Assembly (NCBI RefSeq): GCF_020283565.1
Contig: NC_060063.1
Location: 25,412,777-25,476,776, forward strand
Direction: 5' to 3'
Origin: Trifolium pratense
Lineage: Eukaryota > Streptophyta > Magnoliopsida > Fabales > Fabaceae
Length of the DNA stretch: 64,000 bases
Below are positions 44,810 to 57,090 of the stretch, in pieces. The translations under genes and the position numbers were made by a program. The notes under the pieces are model-generated. The model saw only the letters and a list, made by a program, of their open reading frames with translations, was not told where the DNA came from and made no database searches. Position 1 is the stretch's first letter. Every line of letters begins with the position of its first letter.

Positions 44810-47686
44810 ATGATAATACTTTGTATTTCGGTCTCCATCATTAATCTATTGATATTGGGCCTCTGAAATCACCTGGGGAAGATGGTTATCCTGCTCTCTT
44901 TTTTCAACAAAATTGGGACATTGTTGCTAACTATCTTTTTCAATATGTTAACCAGGTTTGGCGTAATCCTTCTCTCATCTCTTCAATTAATAATACTTTA
45001 CTTGTGTTAATTCCTAAAGTTGACAGACCTGAATTTGTTTCTCAATTTCGCCCTATAGCTTTGTGTAATGTTGTCTACAAAATTATCACTAAGGTTATTA
45101 TGAATAGAATTAAGCCTGCGTTGGATGGGATCATATCTCCCTATCAATCTAGTTTCATCCCAAGACGCACTATACATCATAATATCATAGTGGCACAGGA
45201 AATGGTGCATTCTATGGCTAGGATGAAAGGTAGTAAAATGTTTATGTCCATTAAAATTGATCTTGAAAAAGCTTATGATCGACTAAATTGGAAATTTGTG
45301 GAAAATTGTCTTAATGAATGTAAGTTTCCGCCTAACCTCGTTAACATTATTCAACATTGTATTTCTTCCCCCTCTTTTAAAATTTTATGGAATGGTGAGA
45401 AAACAGATATATTTACTCCTTCGAAAGGCATTAGACAAGGAGACCCTATGTCTCCTTACCTTTTCGTCATTTGTATGGAACGACTGTCTCATATTATAGC
45501 TGATCAGGTGGATGCCCAGTATTGGAAACCAATGCGTGCAGGTAGGTATGGCCCTCAAATATCTCATCTTCTTTTTGTTGATGATCTTCTTTTGTTTGCA
45601 GAGGCTTCTATCGAGCAAGCACATTGTATTATGCATTGCCTTGATATTTTTTGTCAAGCTTCTGGACAAAAAATCAATAGTCAAAAAACAGAAATCTACT
45701 TCTCTAAAAATGTCGATCAACAGGTCAGGGAGGACATTTTATATCACACGGGTTATAAACAAATCAATAATATGGACAGGTATTTGGGGGCAAATATTAG
45801 TCTATGTAGAGCTTCTAGGGGAAAGTTTAATAACATCATTGACAAAATACAAAACAAGTTGAGTGGATGGAAGCAACAATGTTTGAGCTTTGCAGGCAGA
45901 CTTACTCTATCTAAATCAGTTTTGAGCACTATACCATACTATCATATGCAGTATGCCAAGCTCCCAAAAAACCTCTGTAATGAGATGAAAAAAATTCAAA
46001 GGAGTTTTTTATGGGGAGATACTGACCAATCTCGTAGACCTCATCTAGTTGGATGGGACATTTGTTGTCTCCCCAAGAATGAGGGTGGTCTAGGCATTAA
46101 GAGACCTCAACATATGAATGACGCTTTTCTTATGAAAATGCTTTGGAATCTGATCAACAAACCAGACGACCTTTGGTGTAAGGTTCTTTATAATAAGTAT
46201 GGAAGAAATAAGGACTTGAGGGTAACAATAAGCTCTCAACCCTATGACTCTCCTTTGTGGAAAGCTTTGACAGGTATTTGGGAAAAATTCCAGCAGAATA
46301 TTGTGTGGCAGTTGGAAGATGGAAACAATATCAACTTCTGGCTGGATAAATGGATCCCGAGTGGAACTTCTTTGCTCTCTGTTACTAATCAAATTATTAT
46401 TGACATGACTCTTTCTGTGAGGGATGTGCTTACCCCCTCAGGAGCGTGGGATTTTGATTTCCTTACTTCTAATTTACCATCTAATTTTTCTTTTCAGGTT
46501 CTTGCTATCCCAGCACCTATGGACATAGACGGGAAAGACACAATTGGTTGGGGAGGGACCAACACTAGGAATTTCACAGTTAAAAGTGCTTATGAGAATC
46601 AAAACATTAGAGCTCAACCTATTGAGGGAGATTGGAAGGCCGTGTGGAGTTGGAAAGGACCTCATAGAATTCAAACTTTTATGTGGATGGCGGCTCATGA
46701 TCGGTTGCTCACTAATTTTCGTAGGAGCAAATGGGGTGTTGGAGCTTCTCCCACATGCTCTAGATGTGACAGAGTCAATAAAACACTTATTCATGTTTTG
46801 AGGGATTGCTCTGTTGCAACCGAAACCTAGATAAGGTTAGTCCCTTCAAATCAAATCACTAATTTTTTTCTTCTTCTAATTGCAGTGAATGGATCTTCAA
46901 AAACATCAACCTTCAACTGCAAGATATCCAGAATAGGAAGTGGAAAACAATTTTTATGGTGGCGTGCTGGCACATGTGGAAGTGGAGAAACCAAATGATT
47001 TTTGAAGATGACTTTCAACGTCCGACTGACCCAACTTACATGATTATCAAGATGGCTGAAGACATAGACAAGTGCAGCCATCATCCTTTGAATATTCGCC
47101 AATGTGACACTATTTTCATTGGATGGAAAAAACCTCGAGAAGGGTGGATTAAGCTTAACTGTGATGGAGCCTACAAGTTCTTTGGGTTTAGCTGGTTGTG
47201 GTGGACTCTTTCGAAATTTAGATGGCAGATGGATTAAATGATACTCGCGCAAAATAGGAACTTGTGACGCTCTCTCCGCTGAAATATGGGGAATGTACTT
47301 GAGAATGCAACTTGGTTGGAGACAAGGTTTCTGCCATCTTCAGGTGGAAAGTGACTCAAAAAGTCTGGTTGATATGATCACGGAGAAAGTTAAATTCAAC
47401 GGTAATCCGCCTACCTTGGTGCGTCGTATACAAGAACTTTTAAAGTTGGATTGGCAGGTGCAATTCAATCATACTTGGCGAGAGGGAAATAGAAGTGCTG
47501 ATTGACTGACTAATTTCAGCTTTTCTCTGAATTCTTTTAATATTCATGTTATGGAGACTCCTCCAAATGAGGTTTCGAGTCTTCTTTTTGATGACTTTTC
47601 TGGGGCTTGCATGCCTAGAAATTTTCATATAACTCTATAATTCTTTTCTTTTTGGGTGTTAGCCTACTTTTACTTAAAAAAAAAAA
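44810..47686 (+). mobile_element. 5'-truncated LINE, RT to RNase H, 2.9 kb
   Basis: Flanked by TTCTCTCTCTCTCAGA (to 44809) and TTTCTCTCTCTCAGA (47687-47701), with a poly(A) run 47675-47686. The RT frame is open from about 44845 to a TAG at 46828-46830, with motif A (IDLEKAYDRLNW), GIRQGDPMSP and the catalytic FVDD box. The frame then continues after the TAG as zf-RVT end, a linker and RNase H (47110-47510, with a frameshift near 47180; WIKLNCDGA, QVESDSKSLVDMI, WREGNRSAD). The stop replaces what is a Trp in this family. Inactive but fairly young. Confidence 0.9.
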
Positions 47687-48078
47687 TTTCTCTCTCTCAG
47701 ATCCAAATAAACATAATGACAAAGCACTTTTGACGTTCGATAATAGCCATGGTCCATAACCAGAATATTCCAGGCATGAATATGAAAATACCTTCAATTC
47801 CTAAAGATTTTTCAAGAATAAAATATATAGGTCACGAAAAAAATATTAACAATAATGACGACACTAAGAATTTTATTCATTTTCTCTATCAAAATAAGAA
47901 AAATAATTTTCATTATTTTCTTCAATATATGCACTTTATTCTGACGTTGACAAAACAGTTAATTAATTAAAAAATTGTGACGTTGACAAAACAAGTTAAT
48001 CACTTAAAAAAAGTAAAAGCGATTTTCAAGTTACTTCCACGTCTAGAGGAAGGGTATCTCAGCAATTATAAATTAATA

Positions 48079-48258
48079 GGGTCATGCTAAACAGTGCCCC
48101 GGGGCACTTGTTAAGCCTACTAAAAAAGGAAATAAATAAAAAAAATAATGATGAGAGAGAATAACTTTATACATTTTAAAGCATTGAATGCACAATTTAC
48201 GAGATAAAATTTCCATAATTATATCCTTAATCAGTGCCCTGACTCTTTAGCATTTTCC
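48079..48258. mobile_element. MITE copy 2 of the 5595-5775 family
   Basis: Starts GGGTCATGCTAAACAGTG, ends with CTCTTTAGCATTTTCC, and shares interior blocks with 5595-5775. It lies about 700 bp upstream of the PHT4;4 start. Confidence 0.65.
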
Positions 48259-48286
48259 AAATTAATATTTTGTCAAGGATGATGTA

Positions 48287-48295
48287 CCACGTGTC
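48287..48295. promoter_or_regulatory. G-box / ABRE (CCACGTGTC) upstream of PHT4;4
   Basis: Perfect G-box core CACGTG with the GTC 3' context favoured by ABA and light bZIP factors, about 670 bp before the start codon. Arabidopsis PHT4;4 is light-induced, so the site fits, but function is inferred. Confidence 0.4.
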
Positions 48296-48908
48296 TTACT
48301 CTGGATCCTTCCTATCTGTTGTTTATATCGCCAGTAGTACTTCATTTTTAGTATTTCCATTTATGGATTTCATTTTTATTTTTTTATATTTTGTTTGTCT
48401 ATTCTAATTTTTAATTAGATTTAATTTTGATATCTTATTTTATCACACTTCTAAAAATAGTTTCTACATTTTAAAATTGAACATTTAATTACTCTTTTGA
48501 TTTTTCAATTTTCACTTACTTAAGAAATTGGTTTTCCTATTTTAAAATCATATATTTTTAGTTTATCGATCAAATTTTTATACTTAAAAATAATGATTTA
48601 ATGTTATTTTAAATGACTCGACATAAGACTTGAGGACGTAGATTCATCATCGAAATATGATGGAGTTGATTTTGATGGAGTTGATTTTCATTTGATGGAG
48701 GGACAATTATATCTTTTTGATTATTATAAATTTATTTATTTATAATTTATATTCAATAAAAAACATGTGGAAAATAAAAAATAAAAAGAAATGAGAAAAT
48801 AGCTTCGTTTGGAAATATGCCAAACTGGAGAGTTTCTGTGCTTTCTTTGCTTATCCTCTTCCTTCTTCTTTAACTGAAGAGAAAAACAGAGTAACAATTT
48901 TAGCTAAG

Positions 48909-48922
48909 AAACGACGTCGTTT
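48909..48922. promoter_or_regulatory. AAACGACGTCGTTT palindrome just upstream of PHT4;4
   Basis: A 14-bp perfect palindrome with a GACGTC core ends 37 bases before the ATG. This motif is common in plant core promoters or near start sites. Confidence 0.5.
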
Positions 48923-48959
48923 TCTGAACTTTCATCACTAAATTCTCTCCACAGTACCA

Positions 48960-51900
48960 ATGGCTATGAGCGGTTTGATTTCTAACCGCAATTTTGGTTC
49001 CTTCGTTACCTCAGGTTCATATTCAATTCTTACTCCTTTTGTTAGTTATAACTAATTACTTGCATTTTGTGAATTATGCATAATTTACTCACAATATTTT
49101 GTTACTTGTTACTCATAAATGATTTTTACATATTGTTGAATTTTTTTTCTAGTGTTGTGTAGATTTTATTGGTTAATGAGTTTTGATAGAAAATGGATTT
49201 TATGCTTACAAATATAGTAACTATACACTAGCAATGGAAATAAGCACATACATTTAATTTTATGCCTTTATTTGCAATGTAAAGAAATTGTAAAAATTAG
49301 TATGTGGCTAGATAGGAAAATATGAATGGAATTCCCGTGACAGAGCTCAGTTGGGAGGAGTCCGGGTTCGAACTCGGGACTCCCCACTTATTCACCTCAA
49401 GGGAGTGACTTTCTAGCCATTAGGCTATTGTACCAAAAAATAAAATAAAATATGAATGGACAGTTATGTTTGTTATAGTTATTGTTATTATTATTTATTA
49501 AACTGAAATGCATTTTTTTAGTTAAACTATTCATTAAAAAACACTATTTTTTAATTAAATTGAAATGCAAGTGGTCGGGGATTGGTTTCCTGAGGGGAGA
49601 ACTCACCTTGTATGCCTCACAGGTTCTCCGGTAGAGATTAATCACTACTAAATGGTAGTGAAAACTTGGTAACCGAAAGAAAGTTTTGTTATACCAGTCC
49701 CTGAAAAATGAAATTTACCGCATGTCCAAAGAATGTGCATTCTGAAAGTCAATTTAGTTCTTGAGTTAAGATGCTCAAGCACTAATTTGAAAAATTAAAC
49801 ACACTATATTTTTCATGGACTAAATGTAAGTGATGCTTTCTTTAAATCATGTACTAGGATAAGCTTAGATTTTACCCGTATTTTTTACAATTTTGCTCAA
49901 GCTTAGTTTTTTTTGAGTAGAAATAAACAATGGTTTTGGTAAGATGAAAGCCTTTTAGCTTGGAATATGTTGATCAGTGACCATGATTGAAAAGTACGAA
50001 AGTTTTAGCAATTTTTTTGGTATTGGCAGGAAATTCGTATAGATCACAAAAGGATTTGTCACTTCAAAGAGGGGGGATTTCTGTTTCGGGTGCACCGGTT
50101 ACACAATATGGTGGCTGGATTGTGAAGGTTCCTCTTTCAAGATGCCAGAATGCAATGCATTCTCATATTGTTTCTTCTTTGGAAGAGAGACTTTCAAAAC
50201 AAATACAAACATTCGATAACAAAAGGGAGATTTTTTCTCCATTATCCCGACAATCCAGCTGCTGCTCAAACTTCAAATTAAAAGCTTGCAAAAGAAGACA
50301 TTCTTACCTTTCTTCAGCTCCCTTTAGCAGTAGCTATATCGAACAATTTGGTTTGAGCAAAAGAAAGCACCGACAGCCTGAGGTTGGTAAAGCAAATAAG
50401 TTTCGTCTTTGTTACAAGTCTGAGGAGTATGAATTTGCAGAACCAAATATAGATAAGCTGAAATCAACTGAAGTGACCGGTGAAGCCATTCTTTTGGAAG
50501 GAAATCTGCATCAAATATCTCCATGGTGGCAGCAGTTTCCTAAGCGTTGGGTTATTGTACTGCTATGTTTTACAGCATTTCTCCTTTGTAATATGGATCG
50601 CGTGAGTAACGTTTTCTTTTGTTTATAGTTTCAGTTATTATGCTATTTATATAATCCTGTTTACATTCGACACAATTCAATAGGTACGTTTGGTTTTATC
50701 ATATTCAATTGATTAACACTGCAGGGTGTTTGGTTGATTGTTAACCTTTTATAGTCGTGGACGTTGGTTGTTAAAAAGAAATATGTCTGCTGAGATTGAA
50801 ATACTGTTTTCAAGATTCTACTTTTGTTTTACATAAGTTATTATTTAGATTATTTTCTTGAACTATATCCGACGGTTGTTTATATTTAATTAATTGTTTC
50901 TAAATTTCTGCAATCTAACTAACCTAGTGTTACTGATATGCTGTACATTTCCATTTTTTTATAGGTCAATATGAGCATAGCAATACTGCCGATGTCTCAA
51001 GAGTTCAACTGGAACAGTGCAACAGTTGGCCTCATTCAGTCCTCTTTTTTCTGGGGCTATCTACTTACACAGGTGTAACTGATATACATAAGACCAGTTA
51101 ACTTAAACTAGAAATTGGTTTCTTACTTTCATATAACAATCCTCTAGTATTTTAAGTATCACTGCCGATTGAACCTGCCATAACCTGTACTGTTCCTAGA
51201 AGTATATGCTAGTAGTCTAGCAAGTTCTAATGTTCAAACTTCAAAGTGCATTTTTATTTCGCCCACTGTACGTAAAGCGTGGATTTTATTGCTTTGAAGC
51301 TGACAGAATGATTTTTTGGGTTTAGATTGTTGGTGGCATTTGGGCAGACAAAGTTGGTGGGAAGCTAGTACTAGGTTTTGGAGTTATATGGTGGTCAATT
51401 GCAACAGTTTTAACTCCTGTTGCTGCAAAACTTGGGCTGCCATATCTGCTTGTTATGCGTGCCTTTATGGGAATCGGAGAGGTTAGTCCATTCGATTGCT
51501 GTACTAAACTTGTGATTTGTATATCAGGTTCCTGTAATTGAAATGATATTTGCTTTTATAATTTGACAACACATTTTTCGGATTCTTTGTTTTCAGGGTG
51601 TTGCGATGCCTGCAATGAATAATATACTTTCCAAGTGGATTCCAGTATCGGAGAGAAGCAGATCACTTGCGCTAGTATATAGTGGAATGTACCTTGGTTC
51701 TGTCACAGGCTTGGCATTCTCGCCTTTTCTAATTCACAAATTCGGGTGGCCATCTGTGTTTTACTCATTTGGATCACTTGGAAGTATCTGGTTTGCATTG
51801 TGGTCGAGAAAAGTAAGTCAACTTTCACGGTTTCAATACATCCGCTAATGTATGACACATCTGTTTCTTATCGGAAAAATGTTTGAATAGGAAATCAAGC

Positions 51901-53949
51901 AGTTCTACTTTGCCAACCATATCATGTTTTGTGCTGATTTGTTATCGACTGTCTCATGAAGTGTTTCATAACATATGATGAAATATATGACTAATAACCA
52001 ATTCTAAAAGTTATGTTTATGCGAGTTAGTGTTCCCTTGACTGGATGTATGAGTAAATAGGTTATTTTGTACAATATGTTTGGCATTTTACCACGAGGTG
52101 TATCAATGTGAGGGGCAATTTGTAATTCCTTATGTTTGGCTCTTCCAGGCATATAGCACGCCAAAAGATGATCCAGATCTTGGGGCGGAAGAGAAAAGGC
52201 TCATACTTGGAGGCAGCGTATCAAAAGAACCTGTGACAGTTATTCCTTGGAAATTGATTTTATCGAAAGCACCTGTTTGGGCTTTAATAATCTCTCACTT
52301 CTGCCACAATTGGGGAACATTTATTCTGTTAACCTGGATGCCTACATACTACAATCAGGTACTTACCTTTTCAATTTTATTTTAATATTTTTTTTCTGTT
52401 ATTGAATATTGATCAATGCACATTAGAATATGAATGTTCTTGATGATACTTTCTATAATATCTCAAATATTTTCAAATAGGAATCAAACTATATTGCTTA
52501 CATCCATCCATAGTATAACTATAAGACTTTAGGTTTTTTATATGAAAGTTGCTAAAGTATATAGAATTTTCTACTTGTGAAGGTGGGGAATACACATCCA
52601 ACTGTCTGTATAATTCTGCTCCCATTCGCATGAAACTTGTAAAATTTTGTACATTCATTTCCCCATTGTTTTCAATCAAACTGAGCTTCAATTGGCTGCA
52701 CAGTTTTGTTGATTTATAAAAATGATGTTTGTTATTTTGAATTCCTTGATGTTAAGTTACATCTTACCATCTTCTCTCAACTCTGTTAGGTAGCAGATTA
52801 CTTTTTATATTACTTGGTAATTTCTTTAAAGATGAGTGAAGGAAATTTACTTCACTCCAACTACTGATAAACAAACAAATTTGATGAATGAACTTTATGG
52901 GTTATTTTCTCAGGTTCTGAAGTTCAACCTCACGGAATCGGGGCTCTTATGTGTCCTTCCATGGTTAACCATGGCCATTTTTGCAAATATAGGAGGTTGG
53001 ATTGCTGACACACTTGTGAGCAAAGGCCTTTCCATAACAACTGTTCGAAAGGCAAGCAAATCATTACTTCTGTAATTTTGTTACTAAATTTTTTCATGCA
53101 TATTCTAGGCCTTTCCATTACTAAATTTTTCTTCCAATATTTATTTTATTTGGCAGATCATGCAATCAATAGGGTTTCTAGGTCCTGCATTTTTTCTTAC
53201 ACAGTTAAGTCATGTCAGAACACCCGCCATGGCAGTACTGTGCATGGCTTGCAGTCAGGTTTGAACATATACACCTTCCTGAATTCTGATTCCTCAGGTT
53301 TTGAATTACTTTGTATTCTTAAACAATCTATTGTTTCTGTTACAGGGATGTGACGCATTCTCACAATCTGGTCTATATTCCAATCACCAAGACATTGGAC
53401 CACGCTATGCTGTGAGTTAATTTCTTGTACAAATATAGCTTCAGAAACAGAAAGTTCCGTAGTTTTTTAAAAGAAAATAAATATAAAAACCAGAAATAAA
53501 GTGACTGATCATGCTATGGTTTTCTTGTTGCACAAGTTAAGTATGGTGACGCTTTATTGTGAGCCGAACTTCTGAGGTTTTTGGCAACACTCAACACCGA
53601 TGCCAATTGCCAAAATCATTTTACTATCCCTCTGCCCAAGTCAATCAGTTAAAACATATATGAACGCTAACTATTTTAAAATACCAGGGAGTTTTGCTGG
53701 GACTATCGAATACGGCAGGAGTGCTTGCCGGTGTCTTTGGTACAGCTGCTACTGGATACATACTCCAACGAGGTAAGAATTCTTCAGCTGTTGCATTCAA
53801 AACCTTTTTTCTCGTTGAGGTCGTTCGTTTAAGATCGATTTGTTGTTACAGGTTCATGGAACGATGTATTTAAAGTCTCTGTTGTATTGTACTTAATTGG
53901 CACGTTGGTCTGGAATATCTTTTCAACTGGTGAAAAAATTCTCGACTGA
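48960..53949 (+). CDS. PHT4;4: PHT4;4-type chloroplast anion (ascorbate/phosphate) transporter
   Basis: Eleven coding exons: 48960-49014, 50030-50601, 50965-51072, 51326-51481, 51597-51812, 52149-52358, 52914-53051, 53157-53258, 53346-53411, 53688-53772 and 53852-53949. They join without a frame break to 601 residues. The first about 190 residues are Ser-rich and basic, fitting a plastid transit peptide; the rest is a 12-helix major-facilitator protein of the SLC17/PHT4 type (NMDRVNMSIAILPM, GYLLTQIVGGIWAD, RAFMGIGEGVAMPAMN, SHFCHNWGTFILL), ending GEKILD. In Arabidopsis PHT4;4 (ANTR2, At4g00370) carries ascorbate across the chloroplast envelope; the N-terminal GLISNRNFGSFV and the place beside CYP86A support this member over PHT4;1. 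Intron 7 uses a GC donor (AAG/GCAAGC). Intron 1 holds a SINE. Tail-to-tail with CYP86A, 1.0 kb apart. Confidence 0.93.
49331..49446 (+). mobile_element. tRNA-derived SINE in PHT4;4 intron 1
   Basis: 14-bp duplication AAAATATGAATGGA (49317-49330, 49447-49460) flanks a tRNA-like head (AGAGCTCAGTTGGGAGGAG, GGGTTCGAACTCGGG) and an A-rich tail. The perfect duplication points to a recent insertion. Confidence 0.88.
53052..53156 (+). other. GC-AG intron of PHT4;4
   Basis: The reading frame requires the exon to end at CGAAAG followed by GCAAGC; the next exon starts after TTGGCAG. No GT donor close by keeps the frame. GC donors occur in about one in a hundred plant introns. Confidence 0.8.
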
Positions 53950-54957
53950 AGAATGTTATGACAATGTCAGGGAAGGTCTCTGCTACACTATAGGCCATAG
54001 AGATTTTCAAAGAGAGAAATGAAAGGTTGGAACAAAAATCACATGACCAAATATGTCAAGCTGTTTGAAGCATAAAAGCACCATGCCAAAATAGAAGAGA
54101 GCCACTATCAATTTTTTTGATCATATAGCTAGCTAGGCCTTAATATTCTTATCAGAAAGAAATCTTGGATTAACATTCCTTGTCCTATGATCTAAATGCT
54201 TTCTGTATAGATAGTTTGTGGGTAGTTTCTGCCCTTATAACTTCATTCTAGCATATTTATATTTATACGTAGAATAATACATGTTATTTGACTTACTAAC
54301 TCTGCTCCATCGTACTCGGCAGAGAAAATAAGGTTGCAGACTCGCAGTTTCCTTCTGATTCAATGCATCTTACCATTGGTTCATGTTATGCATTCAAACA
54401 GCTTCTATTGTCAGTCATAGGCAAGGATCCTAGAATCAGAATCTGACTAAGAACTGTGATTTCTAAACTATATAGCTGAATTATAGTGATTTCATAAAAT
54501 AGAAGAAAAAACACCACCAAAGATGAGTGTAACAAACTTGTTAACATACTATTAGGACATTGAAATTAAATCAAAACTTAAGGTGTTCTTTTGTGAACAT
54601 CAACATTCAACATTGTTAAATGTGAGTTAACCTCTTACATAATAATGTCTTGAAAGCAATAAAATTAAAATATAATTGTGAAAATAGAGAAGAAATAAAG
54701 AATTACAATTGAATATTTGCAAGGATTCTACAAATAAGATGAATTGAAAGAAAGCATGCATCCACCCTACCATAAAAGAAATAAATCCATTGACAATTCT
54801 CATATGAATTATAATAAATTTTTATATAACATACCATGAATAAAATATACCCTGTTATTTTTTATTTTTTTCTTCTTTTTTTCCACCCTGTTCTCTCTTC
54901 TATAAATTAAAGCCCCAAATGGCTGAATTGTAAATTCTCTTCTTTTGAAACACAACA
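53950..54957. other. Convergent intergenic region between PHT4;4 and CYP86A
   Basis: Holds the 3' untranslated parts of both genes. No reading frame, repeat ends or other gene seen. Confidence 0.5.
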
Positions 54958-56580
54958 CTAACTTCCATTGCATTTCAAATCATTGGACACTTTCCCCTGA
55001 ATATCTCCCACCTTTGCATTTTCTATATTTGCAAAAACACCCTTCAAATCCCTGTTGTAAACATTAACCTTGAGCCCATTTTTCATGAACAAGGTGAGTG
55101 ACATCTTTTGCTCCACCTGGTGGCCGGGAACCACCGCAAGACGGTGGCGGAGCAGAACAGCAGCAGCAATAGACTTCATTTGAAGATATGCCAAATCCTT
55201 CCCCAAACAGATTCTAGGGCCAGCATTGAATGCAACAAACTTGAAAGAGTCATGCATGATGAACTTTGTTCCATCCAATGACAACCACCTCTCAGGTCTA
55301 AATTCCAAGCAATCCTCACCCCATGTTGACTTTAATCTCCCGGCTGAATATATCGAGTATGTCACCGATGATCCTGCCGGAACAAAAGTTCCATCCGGCA
55401 ACACATCATCGTTCACCACATGCTTTGAATCCTCTGGCACCGAAGGGTACAACCTTAGTGTCTCCGACAAGGCAGCTTTAAGATAAACCAATTGATCAAC
55501 TTCTTCAAATCCCAACGGCTCATCCGTCCACTTTTCCATGTCAGTGCCACGTGTCTCCATCAAGACCGTGCAAATCTCGCGTAGGATCTTCTCTTCCACC
55601 CTTGGATTTTGAATGACCAACCAGAAAAACCAGCTCAACGCAACCGATGATGTGTCACGTCCAGCTAGGATGAAGTTCAATGCCACATGTTGAAGAAACT
55701 TGTCTGAATAAGATTCTTTCTTCCTCATAAACCTAGTCAGCAGGTCATCATGAAGAAGGGACCCATCTTTCTGCTGACTCATCAATTCGACTTTACGCTT
55801 CTCAATCACACTTGACAAATGCTCGTCCACAAAACCAAGGCTTCGGCTCAAGCCGACTTCCATACCAAGTCCAAGCCATTTCTTCACCTTCCACAACACC
55901 TCAGGTAAAATAAACCGCTGAAGCGTGGCTTCAGTGGCTTTATCAAAAGCGGCTGCAAAGCCGTTTTCAGGCAAACCCGTGGCACATGTTTGCGGGTCTC
56001 TCCCAAAAGCCAAACCACAAATATTGTCAAACGTGAGCCGGAGCATCACGTCTTGTAGATCCACCGGCTCACCTTGCACCTCAGCTTTCTTCAAAATTGT
56101 GCAAAGCCGGTCCTTAATGGCTCGGCTAACCCATCGAGCCATGGCTTGGCGCAATGTCCGGGTGGTAAATTCCAGCGCGGCTGTTTTACGCTGGAACAAC
56201 CACGTGTTACCATCAGAGTTAAAGATTCCATCACCCAACAAATCATGAAACACTGCTTGCCACGTCGGACCTTTCGGGTAATTGTCGAACCGGGTCTTCA
56301 GTATATGCTCCAAGTTCCTCGGGTCGCACGTGACGGTCACGAGACCTTGCTTCTTAGCTAAAAAAGGGATTGCACAGATGCAGGTCTGGTATGTGCCACC
56401 ACACGCGCGGAGGTTGTCACAGATCCAATCATGCATACGTTCACAATTTTCGATTAGGCCCGGTAGACTGCCCAATAGTGGCCAGACACGTGGACCTCTC
56501 AATGACCGTGAGATGAAAGTGAACCACAATAAGTAAGCTGTAATAGCCGTTAAAATCAATAGAGCCGTACAAGTTTCCAT
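54958..56580 (-). CDS. CYP86A: CYP86A cytochrome P450, fatty acid omega-hydroxylase
   Basis: Single coding exon of 540 residues. The start is [10 protein letters not shown] at 56580, because the family begins with a short membrane anchor there; an in-frame upstream Met at 56649 would add 23 polar residues. Visible parts: anchor (residues 5-24), proline hinge GPRVWPLLG (29-37), I-helix AGRDTSS (306-312), ExxR as ETLR (373-376), PERW (429-432) and the haem loop [10 protein letters not shown] with ligand Cys458. CYP86A enzymes sit in the ER and hydroxylate the terminal carbon of C16/C18 fatty acids for cutin. The closest Arabidopsis relatives are CYP86A2 (ATT1), A4 and A8; the neighbour PHT4;4 favours the CYP86A2 position. 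Its product is the substrate of the GPAT4/8 enzyme 43 kb away in this window. Coding GC is clearly above the local average. Confidence 0.96.
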   Translation of the reverse strand: METCTALLILTAITAYLLWFTFISRSLRGPRVWPLLGSLPGLIENCERMHDWICDNLRACGGTYQTCICAIPFLAKKQGLVTVTCDPRNLEHILKTRFDNYPKGPTWQAVFHDLLGDGIFNSDGNTWLFQRKTAALEFTTRTLRQAMARWVSRAIKDRLCTILKKAEVQGEPVDLQDVMLRLTFDNICGLAFGRDPQTCATGLPENGFAAAFDKATEATLQRFILPEVLWKVKKWLGLGMEVGLSRSLGFVDEHLSSVIEKRKVELMSQQKDGSLLHDDLLTRFMRKKESYSDKFLQHVALNFILAGRDTSSVALSWFFWLVIQNPRVEEKILREICTVLMETRGTDMEKWTDEPLGFEEVDQLVYLKAALSETLRLYPSVPEDSKHVVNDDVLPDGTFVPAGSSVTYSIYSAGRLKSTWGEDCLEFRPERWLSLDGTKFIMHDSFKFVAFNAGPRICLGKDLAYLQMKSIAAAVLLRHRLAVVPGHQVEQKMSLTLFMKNGLKVNVYNRDLKGVFANIENAKVGDIQGKVSNDLKCNGS

Positions 56581-56629
56581 TTTTTTGACCAAAGCCACCA
56601 AACACTGTCTTAACCTTTTGTTGTGTAGT

Positions 56630-57090
56630 ATAATGTTGTCACAACCCAAGAATCAAAAGCTCAAACCTACAAGAAAATTCAATCAAAAGTTTAATCTTTT
56701 TAAATGGGGTTATAGTAATGTTGTCACAACTCACAACCCAATAATCAAAAACCTAAGTAAACAAGAAAATAATCAAAAGTTTAATCTTTTATCATATATA
56801 CTATATATATGTGTTTGTTTTGCGCACTGTACTCGTCTTGCGCTCAGTTGCAATATTAATAAAATTTAGCCGTTAAAAAAAAAGAAGTATATACTATATA
56901 GTAATGTTGTCAACCCCAGAATCAAAAACTCAAGTCTACTAGAAAATTTCATCAAAAGTTTAATCTTTTTCCATAAATACAAAATGGGGTAGTAATACTA
57001 ATAATGTTGTAAACCCATGAACCAAAAGGTTGCCTACTAAAAAATTCAATGAAAAGTTTAATTTTTTTACATAAATAAAAAATGGGGTGC
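56630..57090 (-). repeat. Four diverged about 90-bp repeats in the CYP86A leader
   Basis: Units starting near 56630, 56716, 56901 and 56998 share, in plus orientation, AATGTTGTcacaaCCC, AATCAAAA, CAAAAGTTTAATCTTTTT and AAATGGGGT. The second unit contains an about 100-bp insert. They lie between the probable transcription start and the start codon. Confidence 0.8.
56797..56896 (+). mobile_element. Short poly(A) retroposed insert in a CYP86A leader repeat
   Basis: TATATACTATATA occurs on both sides (about 56796 and 56888); the DNA between ends in a nine-A run after AATAAAATTTAGCCGTT. This is the shape of a small retroposed piece with a 13-bp target duplication. Confidence 0.55.

Noticed and set aside
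55226..56536. Several plus-strand frames
   Set aside because: All are antisense to the CYP86A coding exon and carry no family pattern.
8234..56580. Claim of a true metabolic gene cluster
   Set aside because: Only two of the four genes share a pathway and the order equals ancient synteny, so a selected cluster is not shown.
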